NCBI GenBank assembly: GCA_029204225.1
Contig: CM055097.1
Location: 48,134,052 to 48,198,051 of the forward strand
Reading direction: 5' to 3'
DNA length: 64,000 nucleotides
DNA from: Diphasiastrum complanatum
Taxonomy: Eukaryota > Streptophyta > Lycopodiopsida > Lycopodiales > Lycopodiaceae
Positions 51,265 through 63,025 of the stretch are shown piece after piece. Under the pieces are notes generated by a model, which searched no databases, had not been told where the DNA came from, and saw nothing but the letters and a program-made list of their open reading frames with translations. How positions within the stretch are numbered: position 1 is the stretch's first letter; every line of letters starts with the position of its first letter. A program made the translations under genes and the position numbers.

Positions 51265-52181
51265 CTTGTGCTAGTGTATCTTTGGCTCCTTCTTAACTGA
51301 GCCAAAAACATGCAATTAAGCTAACTAGAGTCAGCTTCCAACTGTTAACCATAGACTGCAACAAACTATTGGACATGGCAGTCCATTTCCTCTCCTTTTT
51401 CATGAATGTCTGGCCTTTCAACCAACCTACCTTGACGCTCCGGACTCCTGCTCGGAAGCTACTCCTCTTGCTGAGCGTTATTGTGCCTGTTGGATATCAT
51501 TCCTGCAGTCCACTGTAATAGCTAACTGAATCATATCATGGGTGTGCACTGTGAGGTGGGTAATTCTAGGTGGGGGTAGCAAGCATCAATGTTAGCAAAC
51601 TGCTCTCCGTTGCCACTAACATGACTTGCTTTTTTAAAACCCGGGCAGGCCCCTAGAAACAGCATTCTAGCTTTTATTTTCCATGATCAAACTCTGCTAC
51701 GTACTTCATTAACAAGCAACTGAAACTGTTAAAATGAACACTCTAGCACTATCAGGAAGGATTCTATGCTAAACAGGAATTAGAGTCTTTAGTACTTACT
51801 TGATACTTGTACAATAATCAACTCAAAATGCTAAAAATTAAAATGAACATTCTAGTCGAGTACTTACTCGTTAATGATACAACCTGAAATTTAAAAACAA
51901 ACAATCCAGCTTAGTTGTTTGTGCTCGAAATCTGGTACTAGTTCATCAGTAAGCAACTCAAAGATGAAGACGGCGATGCAAACACAGCAGACGAGCAATG
52001 CAAGAGCAAATGCCTACTAATGAGGTACTTAAAACCGAAAGAAACATCCACTATCAGCCGAAAAGGAAAATGAAAACAGATGAAGATTCTTAAAAACCAA
52101 AAGAAACATCCACTATCAGCCGAGAGGAAAAGATGAAGATCCTTACGTCAAGCAGAAAAAGAAAGACAGTAGATGGATCGA
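51265..52181. other. Spacer, no recognised gene
   Basis: Dispersed GAACATTCTAGCTTA-like phrases recur between 50.3 and 51.9 kb, suggesting an old repeat. No coding domain. Confidence 0.4.
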
Positions 52182-52230
52182 TGCGGATGCGGATGCGGAT
52201 GCGAATGCGAATGCGAATGCGAATGCGATG
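52182..52230. repeat. Hexamer microsatellite (GATGCG/GAATGC)
   Basis: Eight or so units, first GGATGC then GAATGC. On minus they encode a His-Ser/His-Pro repeat inside a short frame (52148-52420) with no other support. Confidence 0.9.
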
Positions 52231-52361
52231 CTGCTGAGACGAAGACGACGATGGATCGATAATTATTTGCCTGCGTTCCAGAGCGTGAACGTAAACAAGC
52301 TGGTAAGAGTAAAACCTCGTACTCTGTACCGTTGGATACTGCGGTCACACTCAGATCCTGC

Positions 52362-52395
52362 CACGTGTCCTGCATGGGAGGGTCTCTGACACGTG
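52362..52395. promoter_or_regulatory. Paired G-boxes
   Basis: CCACGTGTCC at 52361 and GACACGTGGC at 52389 are in inverted orientation, 28 bp apart, each an ACGTGKC-type ABA-responsive core. On minus, a pyrimidine-rich stretch and a good donor (GAC|GTAAGG near 52145) follow, so this could be the promoter and first exon of a minus-strand transcript. I found no coding exon for it. Confidence 0.5.
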
Positions 52396-52744
52396 GCCAG
52401 CATCTGTCAGCGTGGGTCAAAATCTTGCTGCGTCATTGAGGGCCGTACGCTAATTCCAGGACCTGTGCTCTTCCCGTGACCACTGGATCTGGCTCCTCCC
52501 CTGGATAAAGGTACGTACCTTTGGTTAATTTATTTTTGTTGTTTCAGAATTGGATATTTGTCAAATCTAATGAACATTATAATACAAATATTCAACACAA
52601 ATTATTCTGATGTACATTTTTTGAATTTCGAGATTCACATGTTGTCGCTACGACGTAATAATGGTATGCGCTACAAGGCTAGAAGCAATCTTAATTTTTC
52701 ATGAAGAAAACCATGGGCGCTCTTTGACTGAAATCAATGCGCTA

Positions 52745-52800
52745 GTAATTTTTTTTACATGCACCTTTAAGGCATCAAAAGGTGCATGTAAAAAAATTAC
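52745..52800. repeat. Near-perfect hairpin (about 23-bp arms)
   Basis: GTAATTTTTTTTACATGCAC and its reverse complement flank an 8-10-base loop, with one base unpaired in the T-run. A third partial copy of the GCATCAAAAGGTGCATGTAA block follows at about 52810-52830. It may be a small inverted-repeat transposon remnant. Confidence 0.85.
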
Positions 52801-53681
52801 CTTCCGGGCATCAAAAGGTGCATGTAAAATGGAGAGAATGTGTTCCAATGCCTGAATAGTACTAGAAGAAGGCACCGCTATAACTGAGGGAGCAAAGATA
52901 ATGAAACAACTATAAAAATTGTTTCCACGTCAAGAAAGGTTAGCTTCCTCAGCCATTTTGTCACCAAGAGGGCCTTCCACCTTGGGCTATTGCCCTTGGC
53001 CAAAGGCCTTTTTTTGATGGAACGGCCTTGGAGAGCGACCCCTGCCCCCAAAAGTACTAGGGCAACATGAATTACATCACCACTCAAGCGTAATCCTTTT
53101 ATTAGGTATTAGTGTCTCAAGGTACTTGTTTTTAAGCTTTGTCATTGTAAGCTATCGTGACATTGTCTTTTTTGTGAGTTTGAGCATAATTTTCTTTTCT
53201 TTTCTTTTACATAGGTTTTAAATTGCAATGTCATTTTTTTCTTTTTCGAACAATTAAATGCTTATTTTACTTAGACCATACACATGTATTGCAAAGCTTG
53301 TCATTATCTTTGCGATCACTTTGTTTTAATATGTTGCACTTGCACCATCATGTGCTATATTTGTAATGCACATGAACATCAAACTCAAAATCACAAAGAA
53401 ATTGGGAGAAAAGTGTGCAAACCATGGCCAATATTTGATCCAAGTTAGTTCTTTATTCGCACAACAACTCTTATCAACTCAGTTTAAGGCACCAAACATT
53501 TCTAATCACAATTGGATTGTTATTAAATCTAGCAACTTAAATCTTTTTTAACATCCCTTATGATGCTAAATAAATGATAACATGATAAACTTGAACTCAT
53601 TTTGCAAACAACGTTTGTGTCAAATCAAGAATTTAAATGAGAGAATGACATCTAGTAGCTCGATGAAAACAAGATAACCGG
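52801..53681. other. Spacer, no recognised gene
   Basis: AT-rich, with no supported coding sequence. It is the 5' flank of copia F. Confidence 0.45.
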
Positions 53682-54648
53682 TGTTGGGCCAATATATAGG
53701 TGTCTGCTGACCGGCATCAACACCAACATCAACTCAAGTATCAATGAATTGACTCTATTAAATCATTCTATGATACTAGGGTCGATACTCGACTAGAGTT
53801 GGTTTCAGACCAGTCAATTCTCATATCTATTAGGTTTCATCCTTGAAATCATTTGTAATGTGGAACAATTTTATGTACACCTTGTAGTTTTATTCGCATT
53901 GTCAAGACAATATCAAAGGTATTGAGAATGTTTGCAGAAATACACATATTGTCAAAACAATTTAATATTCGAGACATTATCGAACAAAATTCAAATTGAC
54001 TAAATGTTGATCGATTGTTGAGGGTTCCAAACTCGACAATAAATAGATTGAATAGTGGAGCCTTATTCGCTACATTTGGGTTCCAACCCCGTAGCCCCAT
54101 CTGCCACGTGGATAACGTCACATTTCGTTAGGGTTGTGCCATCAAAAACTCTAAATAGATCAATCAAATCATATTAGTTTCAAGTTGTTAAGTTCTTCAA
54201 AGTTGAAGTTATTCTTCTTCTTCTCTTCTCTATTCTGTCATAGGTGTAGACTGATTAGTAATAACCTATCGCAATTACAATCTGTGTAAGAGCGAAATTC
54301 GTAAAAGAATAAGATTCACTATTATCATAGTGCAATCGAAGTAGATAGCGAGAGCATCGAGCAACTTTAATTCATCATCTTCAATATAGACTACTTTCGC
54401 TACTTGTATTTTGTTCTACTGTTTTTGTTATTCCCACTTATTATGATCTAAGTTTTTTATTTTGAATACTAACATAACGATCTAATCATCATTTATTTTT
54501 TGCACATGTGAATGGTAGTATAGTTGTACTTGTGATAGTAGTGAATCGGTTTTATTATCACATTAACTATAACTTCTACTATTGACTATTCAGTCGACAA
54601 TTCACTGTCAAATAGCTATTCGACTTTTGCACAACTTATTTTCCAACA
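53682..54648 (+). mobile_element. Copia F 5' LTR
   Basis: About 967 bp from TGTTGGGCCAATATATAGG to TTTTCCAACA, with TGTTGG/CCAACA inverted ends. It is followed by a degenerate primer-binding site (TCGTATTTAAGCTATTG against TGGTATCAGAGC). Copia gag begins shortly after on plus. Its 3' partner lies beyond the window. Confidence 0.7.
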
Positions 54649-54721
54649 TCGTATTTAAGCTATTGATCTGCATATCAATGCATATTGCCAAATTTAATAT
54701 CTAAATCATGTTTTGTCTATG

Positions 54722-55163
54722 ATGGATGCGTCATCTTCAAATTCTATCAAAAAGTTGGACAATGACAACTATAGAGGGTGATCCTATGATCGAAAGAGCT
54801 TTGGGAAGTTGTCAAAGCTACTGGGGTTAAGCCTATTGTAGATCCAATGGCCATTATCAAATGGAAGTAGAAGGATGGGATGGCGTTCGTCCTTATCACT
54901 CTCAACATCAGAGATAATCATATCAGTCATATTCGAAGTGCTTGAACTTTGTTGGAAGCTTGGAATATTCTCAGCACTCTTTATGACATTAGAGATGTGA
55001 CTGCCAAACTTTACCTGAGAAAAAAAAATTCTCATTTAAATGGCTGATTCTGATTCGATTATGAATCGTTTAAACAACTTGAGAATATGTCTACAACTGG
55101 CGCAAAAATCAATGATGCAGATGTTGTCATGACTCTTCTATTGGGTGATTGTTATTTCTGCTC
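54722..55163 (+). pseudogene. Copia element F: gag, N-terminal part
   Basis: On plus, ATG at about 54722 opens MDASSSNSIKKLDNDNYRG (second Met). Shifted and stop-containing frames then read ELWEVVKATGVKPIVDPMAI, GMAFVLITLNIRDNHISHIR, TLLEAWNILSTLYDIRDVTA and KINDADVVMTLL. This is copia gag in correct order. It is split at 55163 by element G and resumes at about 63026. Confidence 0.8.
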
Positions 55164-56056
55164 TATTGGAAAGAGGTGATGGGATGAGAGAGAATATAAT
55201 TCGACAAAGTCGAAGTAGGTGAGCACGGCGGAAGAAACCTTTTTTCCTGTGCATGACTATGCCTATCAATAATGAACAAAAAGTAGTGATAGAAATCACA
55301 TTCAATCTTTAGCAACTAACTTTGAAATTGCTAGCAACTAAGTGATTATGTAGCTAAACATAAAGCATTGAATTATCAGACAAATAATAAGAGATTATCA
55401 GTTACAAAAGAATTACAGAGATGCATGCATACTGATATTATTGAACGTAATTAAAGATAGATTGATTCAATGAAAGAAACAAATCAAAATGGAAATGAGC
55501 ACAACAGAATTGCAGATCAAGTTGTGTGCTCTGAGCTATCTCTGAGTAACTGTAACTCTGTCTGAATTAAGCACTTCTGGTAATAAGCAGTAAGTGCAAT
55601 AGCAAACTCTAAATCAACTCTAAAGAACTGAGCTAGAATGCTCAAGAGAGTTCAAGCTTGAAAGCTTGAGAAATATGCTAACTATGCTTCATTATCAATT
55701 GCTTGCTAATTGATCTATTAACGTAGAAGTATGAACAACTATTTATACTAAGAGATTAGATTGTCAAATTGCGACATCCAGTTGGTTGTGATGTGCTGGC
55801 ACTCGTTTAATACAAGACGGTAGCTTAAATTCAAAACTGAATGTTAATTGTTGCTCTGCATAAATGAACTATTTTTTTGCAATAGCAAAAAAATGCAAAG
55901 GACTAGAAGTCTTCGAAGTGACCGAAGTGACAATAACCAACTGTAAACCATTTTTGAGTAGTTCTGTAGACTATGTAAAAACACAAAGAAAATTGTAGGT
56001 CTGGATGATCAATTGGATGAAGATTAAAAGTCGATTAGTAGGAGAATAATCCAACA
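55164..56056 (-). mobile_element. Copia G 3' LTR (minus orientation)
   Basis: 893 bp, a direct repeat of 62192-63025. On minus it starts TGTTGGATTATTCTCCTACT after a polypurine tract and ends CTCTTTCCAATA (CA decayed to TA). Its outer flank TGCTC nearly matches TGTTC at the other end (63026-63030), consistent with an aged 5-bp target duplication. Confidence 0.9.
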
Positions 56057-56068
56057 CTCTCCCTTAAT
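56057..56068 (-). other. Polypurine tract of copia G
   Basis: TTAAGGGAGAG on minus, adjacent to the 3' LTR. This is the plus-strand priming site of reverse transcription. Confidence 0.85.
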
Positions 56069-56323
56069 CTGAATCCATGAATGCCTTGACCTTCGAACTT
56101 AGTTCTACACAAAACTTTCTGTGTGCATCCAAGCTTAATGCATTGGTAAAAATGTATGTTGTCATATCTTGTGTTCGACAATACTACAAGTTAATCTCTT
56201 TGTCGAGAACTTTGCTTCTGATGTAGTGAGACTTGACTTTAATGTGCTTACTCTTGGAATGAAACCTAGGTTTGCCCGATAAGACAATGGCACTTTGATT
56301 ATCACAAAATAAAATCGGTGGAG

Positions 56324-57003
56324 CTATCTGACTAACATATTGTAGATGTACCTCTGTTGAGTAATGTAGATCAACTTTTGATTTCTGTCTCTTTGGATTT
56401 GAATATCAAGACAGAAATGAGCTTCGCCCAAATCGGTCATGTCGAATTCGGAAGATAGCGTTGTCTTAGCTTCTTTTATCAGATCGATATTGTTGCTGAA
56501 AAGCAATGTGTCGTCCACATATAAAGTGATGATGATAAAAGACTGTTGCACTACCTTGAAGTAAACATTGGAATCTGAAGAGCTTGGTGTGTAGCCGTGA
56601 TCAATAATGGAGAGTATTGATCCTTTGAAACCACGCTTGAGCAGATTGCTTCAAGCCATAAAGTGCTTTATGGAGTTTACACACATGATTGTGTTTACCT
56701 TCGATATTGTAACCTTCAAGTTGCACCATGTAAATGTCCTCTTCAATAACTCTATTAAGATATGTTGTATGTACATCCATTTGATGTATTTCCAAATCTG
56801 GTGCAGTGGCAAATGATAGCAAAAGTTGAATAGAAGAATGCTTAACTACTGAACTGAAAGTCTTAGTATAATCAACGTTATGTACCTGAGAAAATCCTTG
56901 GCAACAAGTCGAGCTTCTGTCGATGCTTCCGTCCACCTTGTATTTGATTTTGAAAATACATTTGCAATCAACTACATTTCTGCTGACAGGTAATTTGACA
57001 TTA
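56324..57003 (-). pseudogene. Copia element G: reverse transcriptase fragment
   Basis: On minus, from 57003: NVVDCKCIFKIKYKVDGSID, SQVHNVDYTKTFSSVVKHSS, EIHQMDVHTTYLNRVIEEDI and CKLHKALYGLKQSAQAWFQR. After a shift, IIITLYVDDTLLFSNN (YVDD) and DMTDLGEAHFCLDIQIQRDR follow. The N-terminal RT blocks are cut off by gypsy H LTR sequence at about 57003. RNase H between here and the polypurine tract is largely missing. Confidence 0.88.
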
Positions 57004-57255
57004 GGCCCAAGGTTTAGAAAAATAGCCAATACACCCATGGTAATGACTTTCTAACACCTCATGAGGTTCCATACCTCTGACCAAGGCATAGACACCTACC
57101 TATCCTTAACCAAGGACACTAGTACCTTAAACTAAAGACACATACCCATAATCCTAAGGGTATCCCTTATCCAAGGGTAACTTGCCATTTATCCCCCAAC
57201 ACTAAATGGACATATAGGGGTCACTGAAGTACTGCTAGTTACATAGGTATGTAAA
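57004..57255 (-). mobile_element. Gypsy H 3' LTR, truncated
   Basis: About 250 bp matching 60947-61293, with CTAACACCTCA and TCCTTAACCAAGGACACTAG shared. On minus it starts TTTACATACCTATG right after a purine tract (GGGGGAAGGAAT). It stops at the junction with copia G RT at 57003, whereas the right-hand LTR continues for several hundred bases more. Confidence 0.8.
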
Positions 57256-57269
57256 ATTCCTTCCCCCTA

Positions 57270-60200
57270 AACTTAAATTTTTCCTTGTAGGAAAAAATTT
57301 GAAAAATTCTTCTGGAGATCAGCCTCCTTTTCCCAGGCATCCTCTTCTTCTTATTTGCCCCTCCACCTGACTAAAAATTCCCGAAGCACTCTATTCGTTA
57401 GAGTTCTTTGTCGGCTATTAAGAATCACCTCAGGTTCAGGTGGTCCACTCGCGGACTCATCACGAAGAAGCTCCACTAGATCTTCAACGGGGACCAGGGT
57501 TTCCCCAATTCCCAATGAGGGTTTCAACTTACTAACATGAAAACATGATGAATTACAACGTTAGCTGGAAGGTCTAGTTTTTATGCGACTTTGTTTATCA
57601 CTTGGATAACCTTAGAAGGACCACAATACCTCGGTGCCAACTATGCACACTTACCAGTTTTCAAGCCTCTAGAGTGACTAGGGACCCTCAAAAACACCCA
57701 GTCATTGACCATGAATACCTTGTGCTTCCGAAATAGATCAGCGTAGTGCCTTGCCCTGTCTTGGGCACTTCTTATGCTATCTTTAGCCAGTTGTAATATT
57801 TCTTGAATATCTGCACGAAAATCAGCTACAGCTTGCACCTTAAGGTTTTTCATGCCAACACTAATAGGTGATTGAGGTTGAAAACCATACATAAGCATAA
57901 AAGGGCTGAATCTGGTCGCTGAGTGTTTTGTACTATTATATGCAAATTCCACTAGTGGAAGGTAATTTTTCCAATCAGACTGCCGAAGGCCCACATATGC
58001 TTGCAGCATATTCTCCATCGTCTGATTGGTCCTTTATGTTTGACCGTCTGATTCCAGATGATCTGCAGAACTCATACTTAGAGTTGTTTCCAACTTTTCA
58101 AACACTGCTTGCCAAAAATTTCCAGTGAATTTTGGGTCACGGTCACTGACAATATCGCAAGGCAGCTCGTACAGTCAAAAAAGCTTTTCAACAAAAAGGT
58201 GAGCTAGTTCTGAAGCTTTAACAATAGTTTTTGTTGGGATAAATTGAGCAAACTTCGTAAGTCTGTCAACAATTACCCAAACCGAATCGTGGCCCTTCCT
58301 TGTATGTGGAAGCCCGACCACAAAATCCATAGATATATTTTTCCACTTTTTGATAGGAATATCTAAAGGATGTAATAGGCCACTAGCTTTTAGCCTCTCT
58401 GCTTTATTTAACTGGCACTTAGCACATTTAATGTACATTTAATTGGCCTCTACTTGACTTTTCATCATAGGCCACCAAAATTGTCGTTGAACTAAGTCAA
58501 GTATTTTATGTATACCCGAATGTCCTGCGCATGGACTATCATGACACTTTGGGCCCTTACTGTCTCATTCTCCAGTACACACACCTTGCCTTTACAAAAT
58601 AAAATCATGTTTCAAATAGCAAAATCCATTTTAGTCTTTCCCCAATTCAAGGAATCTTGCATACCTGAATCGACCCCAGAAAGTACTTGTTGCCAATACT
58701 TTCCGAAAAAAGAATCGAGTTCATATAATCCTTGGAGAGACTGAAACAGCCCCGGTTCTATAACAGTAAAGCGTAACTAATTAATAACTGGTAAACGACT
58801 CAGAGCATCTGCTAGAGTATTTTGACAACCTTTACAGTAACTTATAAAAAAGTCAAAGATTTCCATCAGCTCAGCCCATCTAGCTTGTCTCCCGTTTAAT
58901 CTGTAGCATCACAGAAATATCAAAGAGTCTAAGGATCCGTCAAAATCTCAAATATGGCTCCATACAAATAATGTCGTCAATTTTTTAAGGCATGAACAAT
59001 TGTAAACAGTTCCTTCTCATAGGTACAATACTAGATTGAGCAGGATTGAGTTTCTTGCTTTCATAAGCAACAGGATGTCCATCCTGCATCAAAACAGCTC
59101 TAATAGCATAATCACTAGCATCAATCCTAACCACAAAAGCCTTATTAGGATCGCCAATGATTAGTATTAGTGCTGAAGTAACACTCTTCTTAAGCAACTC
59201 AAAACAATTATTCATATCCTCCGACCACTTCACTAGTGGACTCTTAGCCCTCCGGCTTAGCTTCTTATAGCCTTTCAAGGCCTGGGTAAGAGGAAATGCC
59301 AATCGAGCAAATTGGGGTATATGCTGACAGAAAAATCCTACAAACCCCAAGAAAGACTTGATTTCCCGAACTATGGTAAGAATAGGCCAATCAATAACCT
59401 TTTGGATACAATCGGGCTCGATTTCCAGACCTCGTTCGAAAATCTTATGTCCCAAGTAGGACAATTCCTTAGCAAAAAGTCACACTTAGACTCTTTGGCA
59501 AAGAGCTTTTCCCTTCTTAGGATGTCCAAGACAATCCTAAGATGCTCTTTATGTTCTGCCAAAGTCTTACTAAACACTAAGATATCATCTAATAATACCA
59601 CTACAAACTTTCCCAAATATGGCCTGAACAAATTGTTCATCACCTGTTGGAAAGTCGTCGGTGCATTGGTTAGACCAAAAGGCAACACCAAAAATTCGTA
59701 GTGTCCAAAGCGAGTTCGAAAACCCGTTTTTGGTATATCTTCTGTCCTAATGTGTATCTGATGGTATCCCGACCTTAGATCTATCTTGGTAAAGTACTTA
59801 GCACCACCAAGATAATCTATTAGGTCATCCATCCGCAGTAGTGGATATCTCTTCTTAATGGTTACCTTGTTCAATTTCTTATAATCTACGCAAAACCTTA
59901 TAGTCCCATCCTTCTTGGCCACCAAAACCACTAGTGATGCCCAAGGAGACTTACTAGGTTGTATCCACCCCTTCTTCAGGTAATCATGTAATTGTCTATT
60001 TACCTCAGCCTCTTCCGATGCACTCATCCGATAAGAACGATGTGCGATCAGAATTGAACTAGGTATAAGTTCAATTTTATGATCAACTGTCCTTTCGGGT
60101 GTAAACCTACAGGAAGGTCTATAAAAACATCATTGAATTCATGCCTAAGTTCATTATAGGCTTCAAACTCTATAGTGTTCTCACTGGATATATTCATGGC

Positions 60201-60281
60201 ATTTATGTTAACTTTATTAGCATTAAAGCAAATGAAATCATTGTGAAAACATAAAGAAACTTTAAATTCAGAATTCTTCAT
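57270..60281 (-). pseudogene. Chromodomain-type Ty3/gypsy pol (element H)
   Basis: On minus, in order: pre-RT ([20 protein letters not shown], 60281-60048); RT (59371-60027) with [40 protein letters not shown] and the catalytic [11 protein letters not shown]; RNase H (58985-59464; DASDYAIRAVLMQDGHPVAY); integrase zinc region near 58440-58560; integrase core (58438-57641; MDFVVGLPHTRKGHDSVWVI, IVSDRDPKF); and a chromodomain near 57420-57330 (ILNSRQRTLTNRVLREFLVR). The catalytic Glu codon in QTER is a TAG. No gag or protease lies between the LTR and pre-RT, so the element lost its 5' coding half. Confidence 0.9.
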
Positions 60282-60309
60282 TACTGAATTAAGTACATGT
60301 TTAGAATAA

Positions 60310-61293
60310 GAATTAACATTTCTCCATGGATCTCTCTTCCACCTGTGTCCCTAATCTTAATCACAAAGGTAGATAACAAGTGGCCTCAAGTATTCACCAC
60401 CCAACCATAGCTAGTTAGCACATGCAATCCTGCATGTAGGCTAATCTAGCACCCTCTTGCTAACCAATAGTTAACCACAAGTATACCACCACACACCATA
60501 GCATACTCAAGATCCAAACCCTACTTATATCTCATACCATAAGCAAGATCCAAACCCTAAGCATACTACACACAAGAAAACACTCTATACACTAGTAGCC
60601 ACAATAGAGAATAAGCATAGCAAACAAGAGAGATCTCTCCCCCTCCCAATGGGCACCCTCCTCCCCTCATATAGATGGCAATTGGCACCGTCCAATACAC
60701 TATGGAGTTCCATGCACAACCAATGAGAAAGAGAGAGGCCTATGGGAGTTAAAGAACCTTCATAGGCTTATGGAAGGTCAAGAGACTTCTTCCATAACCT
60801 ATGACTCTTTGAATGCTTTTCTTGTGGGAGTTGGGAACTCAATGGACCCCTTGGAAGTGCGCCCTCCTACTAGGTCCCATTTCCCAAGTTGTGCTTGTAT
60901 ACTTTGGTCCAAGACCAATAAAGTGATATGGTTCAAGGTTGAGGCCCCAGGTTTAGAAAAATAGCCAATACACCCATGGTAATGACTTTCTAACACCTCA
61001 CTAGGTTCCATACCTCCAATTAAGGCATAAACACCTACTTGTCCTTAACCAAGGACACTAGTACCTTAATCTAAAGGCACATACCCTTAATCCTAAGGGT
61101 ACCCCCTTATCCAAGGGTAACTTGATTCCATACCTCCGACCAAGGTATAGTCACTTGTCTGCTCTTATCCAAAGGCACCTACCCTTAATCCTAAGGGTAC
61201 CCCTTATCCTAGGATAACTTGCCATTTAGCCCCCAACACTAAATGGACATATAAGGGTCACTGAAGTACTGTTGGTTACACAGGTATGTAACA
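60310..61293 (-). mobile_element. Gypsy H 5' LTR
   Basis: On minus it starts TGTTACATACCTGTGTAACC at 61293. The first about 345 bp are homologous to the 3' LTR at 57004-57255, with an extra internal duplication of the CCTTAATCCTAAGGGTACC block. The inner end near 60310 is a guess. It begins inside copia G pre-integrase sequence. Confidence 0.65.
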
Positions 61294-61800
61294 AGTGTCC
61301 TAAGCGATGATGCCATAGTAATGCTTTATTGACAAGAATAGAGGTTTTCAAGGCTTGACTAGTATCAGAATAACAATGTGCAAATCTATATAAGTATCCA
61401 TGCCTCTTGCCGAGTGCAAGGATCTTATTGCTCCTATCGATAATTCTGCATTGGTCAGATTTAAACTCTACCCTATGACCTACATCTATGATTCTACTCA
61501 CTGATAACATATTTGTAGATAGTTTAAGACCATAAAAAATTTTTGACAGTAGTTTGAATTGATTATGCTGAAACCCTAATCTTATAGCACCTTCACCTTT
61601 GATAGTGTGACTGCTATCGTCACCAAGATGAACATACTTATTTGTGCTGTAAGGCATAAGGAGTGAAAGATCTCATGATGATTGGTCATATGTTGAGTAG
61701 CTCCAGAATCCAGAAACCAAGAATCATCCAAGAATGTCTTTTGATCTTTTACCATAAATGCACCTTTGTCAATGTCGATAATAAGCGTAAAAGCTTTCCC
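61294..61800 (-). pseudogene. Copia element G: protease and pre-integrase
   Basis: On minus it reads a protease active-site remnant (SWFLDSGATQHMTNH-like, near 61720-61675), then YVHLGDDSSHTIKGEGAIRL, STNMLSVSRIIDVGHRVEFK and VNKALLWHHRLGHLLHTC, the pre-integrase HxxxH. The frame runs directly into gypsy H LTR at 61293. Integrase and the N-terminal RT are missing. Confidence 0.85.
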
Positions 61801-61812
61801 ATCCTTCGATTT

Positions 61813-62050
61813 TCACTTTGAGTTGTCTGTGTCGTCTTCAGGCTTCACTTCGATAACTGTAACAACATCCCACAACTCGTTGGCGATCTTCATCTCAAAT
61901 TTCCACAAATGATAATTGGACCCATTCAACTTGTCTACGATAAGACCAGCTTTACTTTGAGAATCCATCTGGAACTTTAGTCTGTCGATTGTATCGATGA
62001 CATTAAGAGAGAGATACCGTGTTGTGCTACAATTGGAAATCAATTCTCTG
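61813..62050 (-). pseudogene. Copia element G: gag fragment
   Basis: On minus, MDSQSKAGLIVDKLNGSNYH then LWKFEMKIANELWDVVTVIE, the N-terminal copia gag block. Most of gag is deleted between here and the protease. Confidence 0.8.
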
Positions 62051-62179
62051 ATACTGAAACTGACGCTATGAACTGAAGAATATGATATCAATTTGATATC
62101 ATGATAGATATCAAGAATTAGAGCTTTGGTATAACAGATCGCTCTGATATCATAAAGGTAATAGCAAATTAAAGAATTT

Positions 62180-62191
62180 GCTCTAATACCA
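62180..62191 (-). other. Primer-binding site of copia G
   Basis: TGGTATTAGAGC on minus abuts the LTR. It differs at one base (C to T) from the initiator tRNA-Met complement. Confidence 0.9.
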
Positions 62192-63025
62192 TGTTGGAAA
62201 GAGGTGATGAGATGAGAGAGAAAATAGTTCAACAAAGTTGAAATAGGTGAGCGCGGCAGAAGAAACCTTCTTTCCTGTGCATGAATACGCCTATCAATAT
62301 TGAACAAAAAGTAGTGATAGAAATCATGTTCAATCTTTAGCAATTAACTTTGAAATCGCTAGCAACTAAGTGATTGCGTAGCCAAACATAAAGCATTGAA
62401 TTATCAGACAAATAATAAGAGATTGTCAGTTACAAAAAAATTACAGAGATGCATGCATACTGATATGATACTGAATGCAATAAAAGATAGATTGATTCAG
62501 TGAAAGAAACAAATCAGAATGGAAATGAGCACAAAGGAATTGTGGATCAAAGCCGCGTGCTCTGAGCTATCTCTGAGTACAAGCTTGAAAGCTTGAGAGA
62601 GATGCTAACAATGCTTCATTATCGATTGCTTACTAATTGATCTATTGACGTAGAAGTATGAACAACTATTTATACTAAGAAATTAGGTCGTCAATTGCGT
62701 CATCCAGTTGGTTGTGATGTGCTAGAACTTGTCCAGTTAGGACTTCCCATAAATTCATTTGCTAATAATTAATGCAAGACGGTGGCTTAAATTCAAAATT
62801 GAATGTTAATTGCCGCTCTGCATAAATGAACTGTTTTTCATGACAGCCAAAAAATGCAAAAAATGCGAAGGACCAGAAGTCTTCGAAGTGACGATAACCA
62901 CCTGTAAACCATTTCCGAGTAGTTTTGTAGACTGTGTAAAAACACAAAGAAAACTGCAGGTCTAGATGATCAATTGGATGAAGATTAAAAGTCGATTAGT
63001 CAATTAGTAGGAGAATAATCCAACA
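62192..63025 (-). mobile_element. Copia G 5' LTR (minus orientation)
   Basis: 834 bp from TGTTGGATTATTCTCC (63025) to CTCTTTCCAACA (62192), followed by a primer-binding site. It is the direct-repeat partner of 55164-56056, with small indels. The outer flank is TGTTC. Confidence 0.93.
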
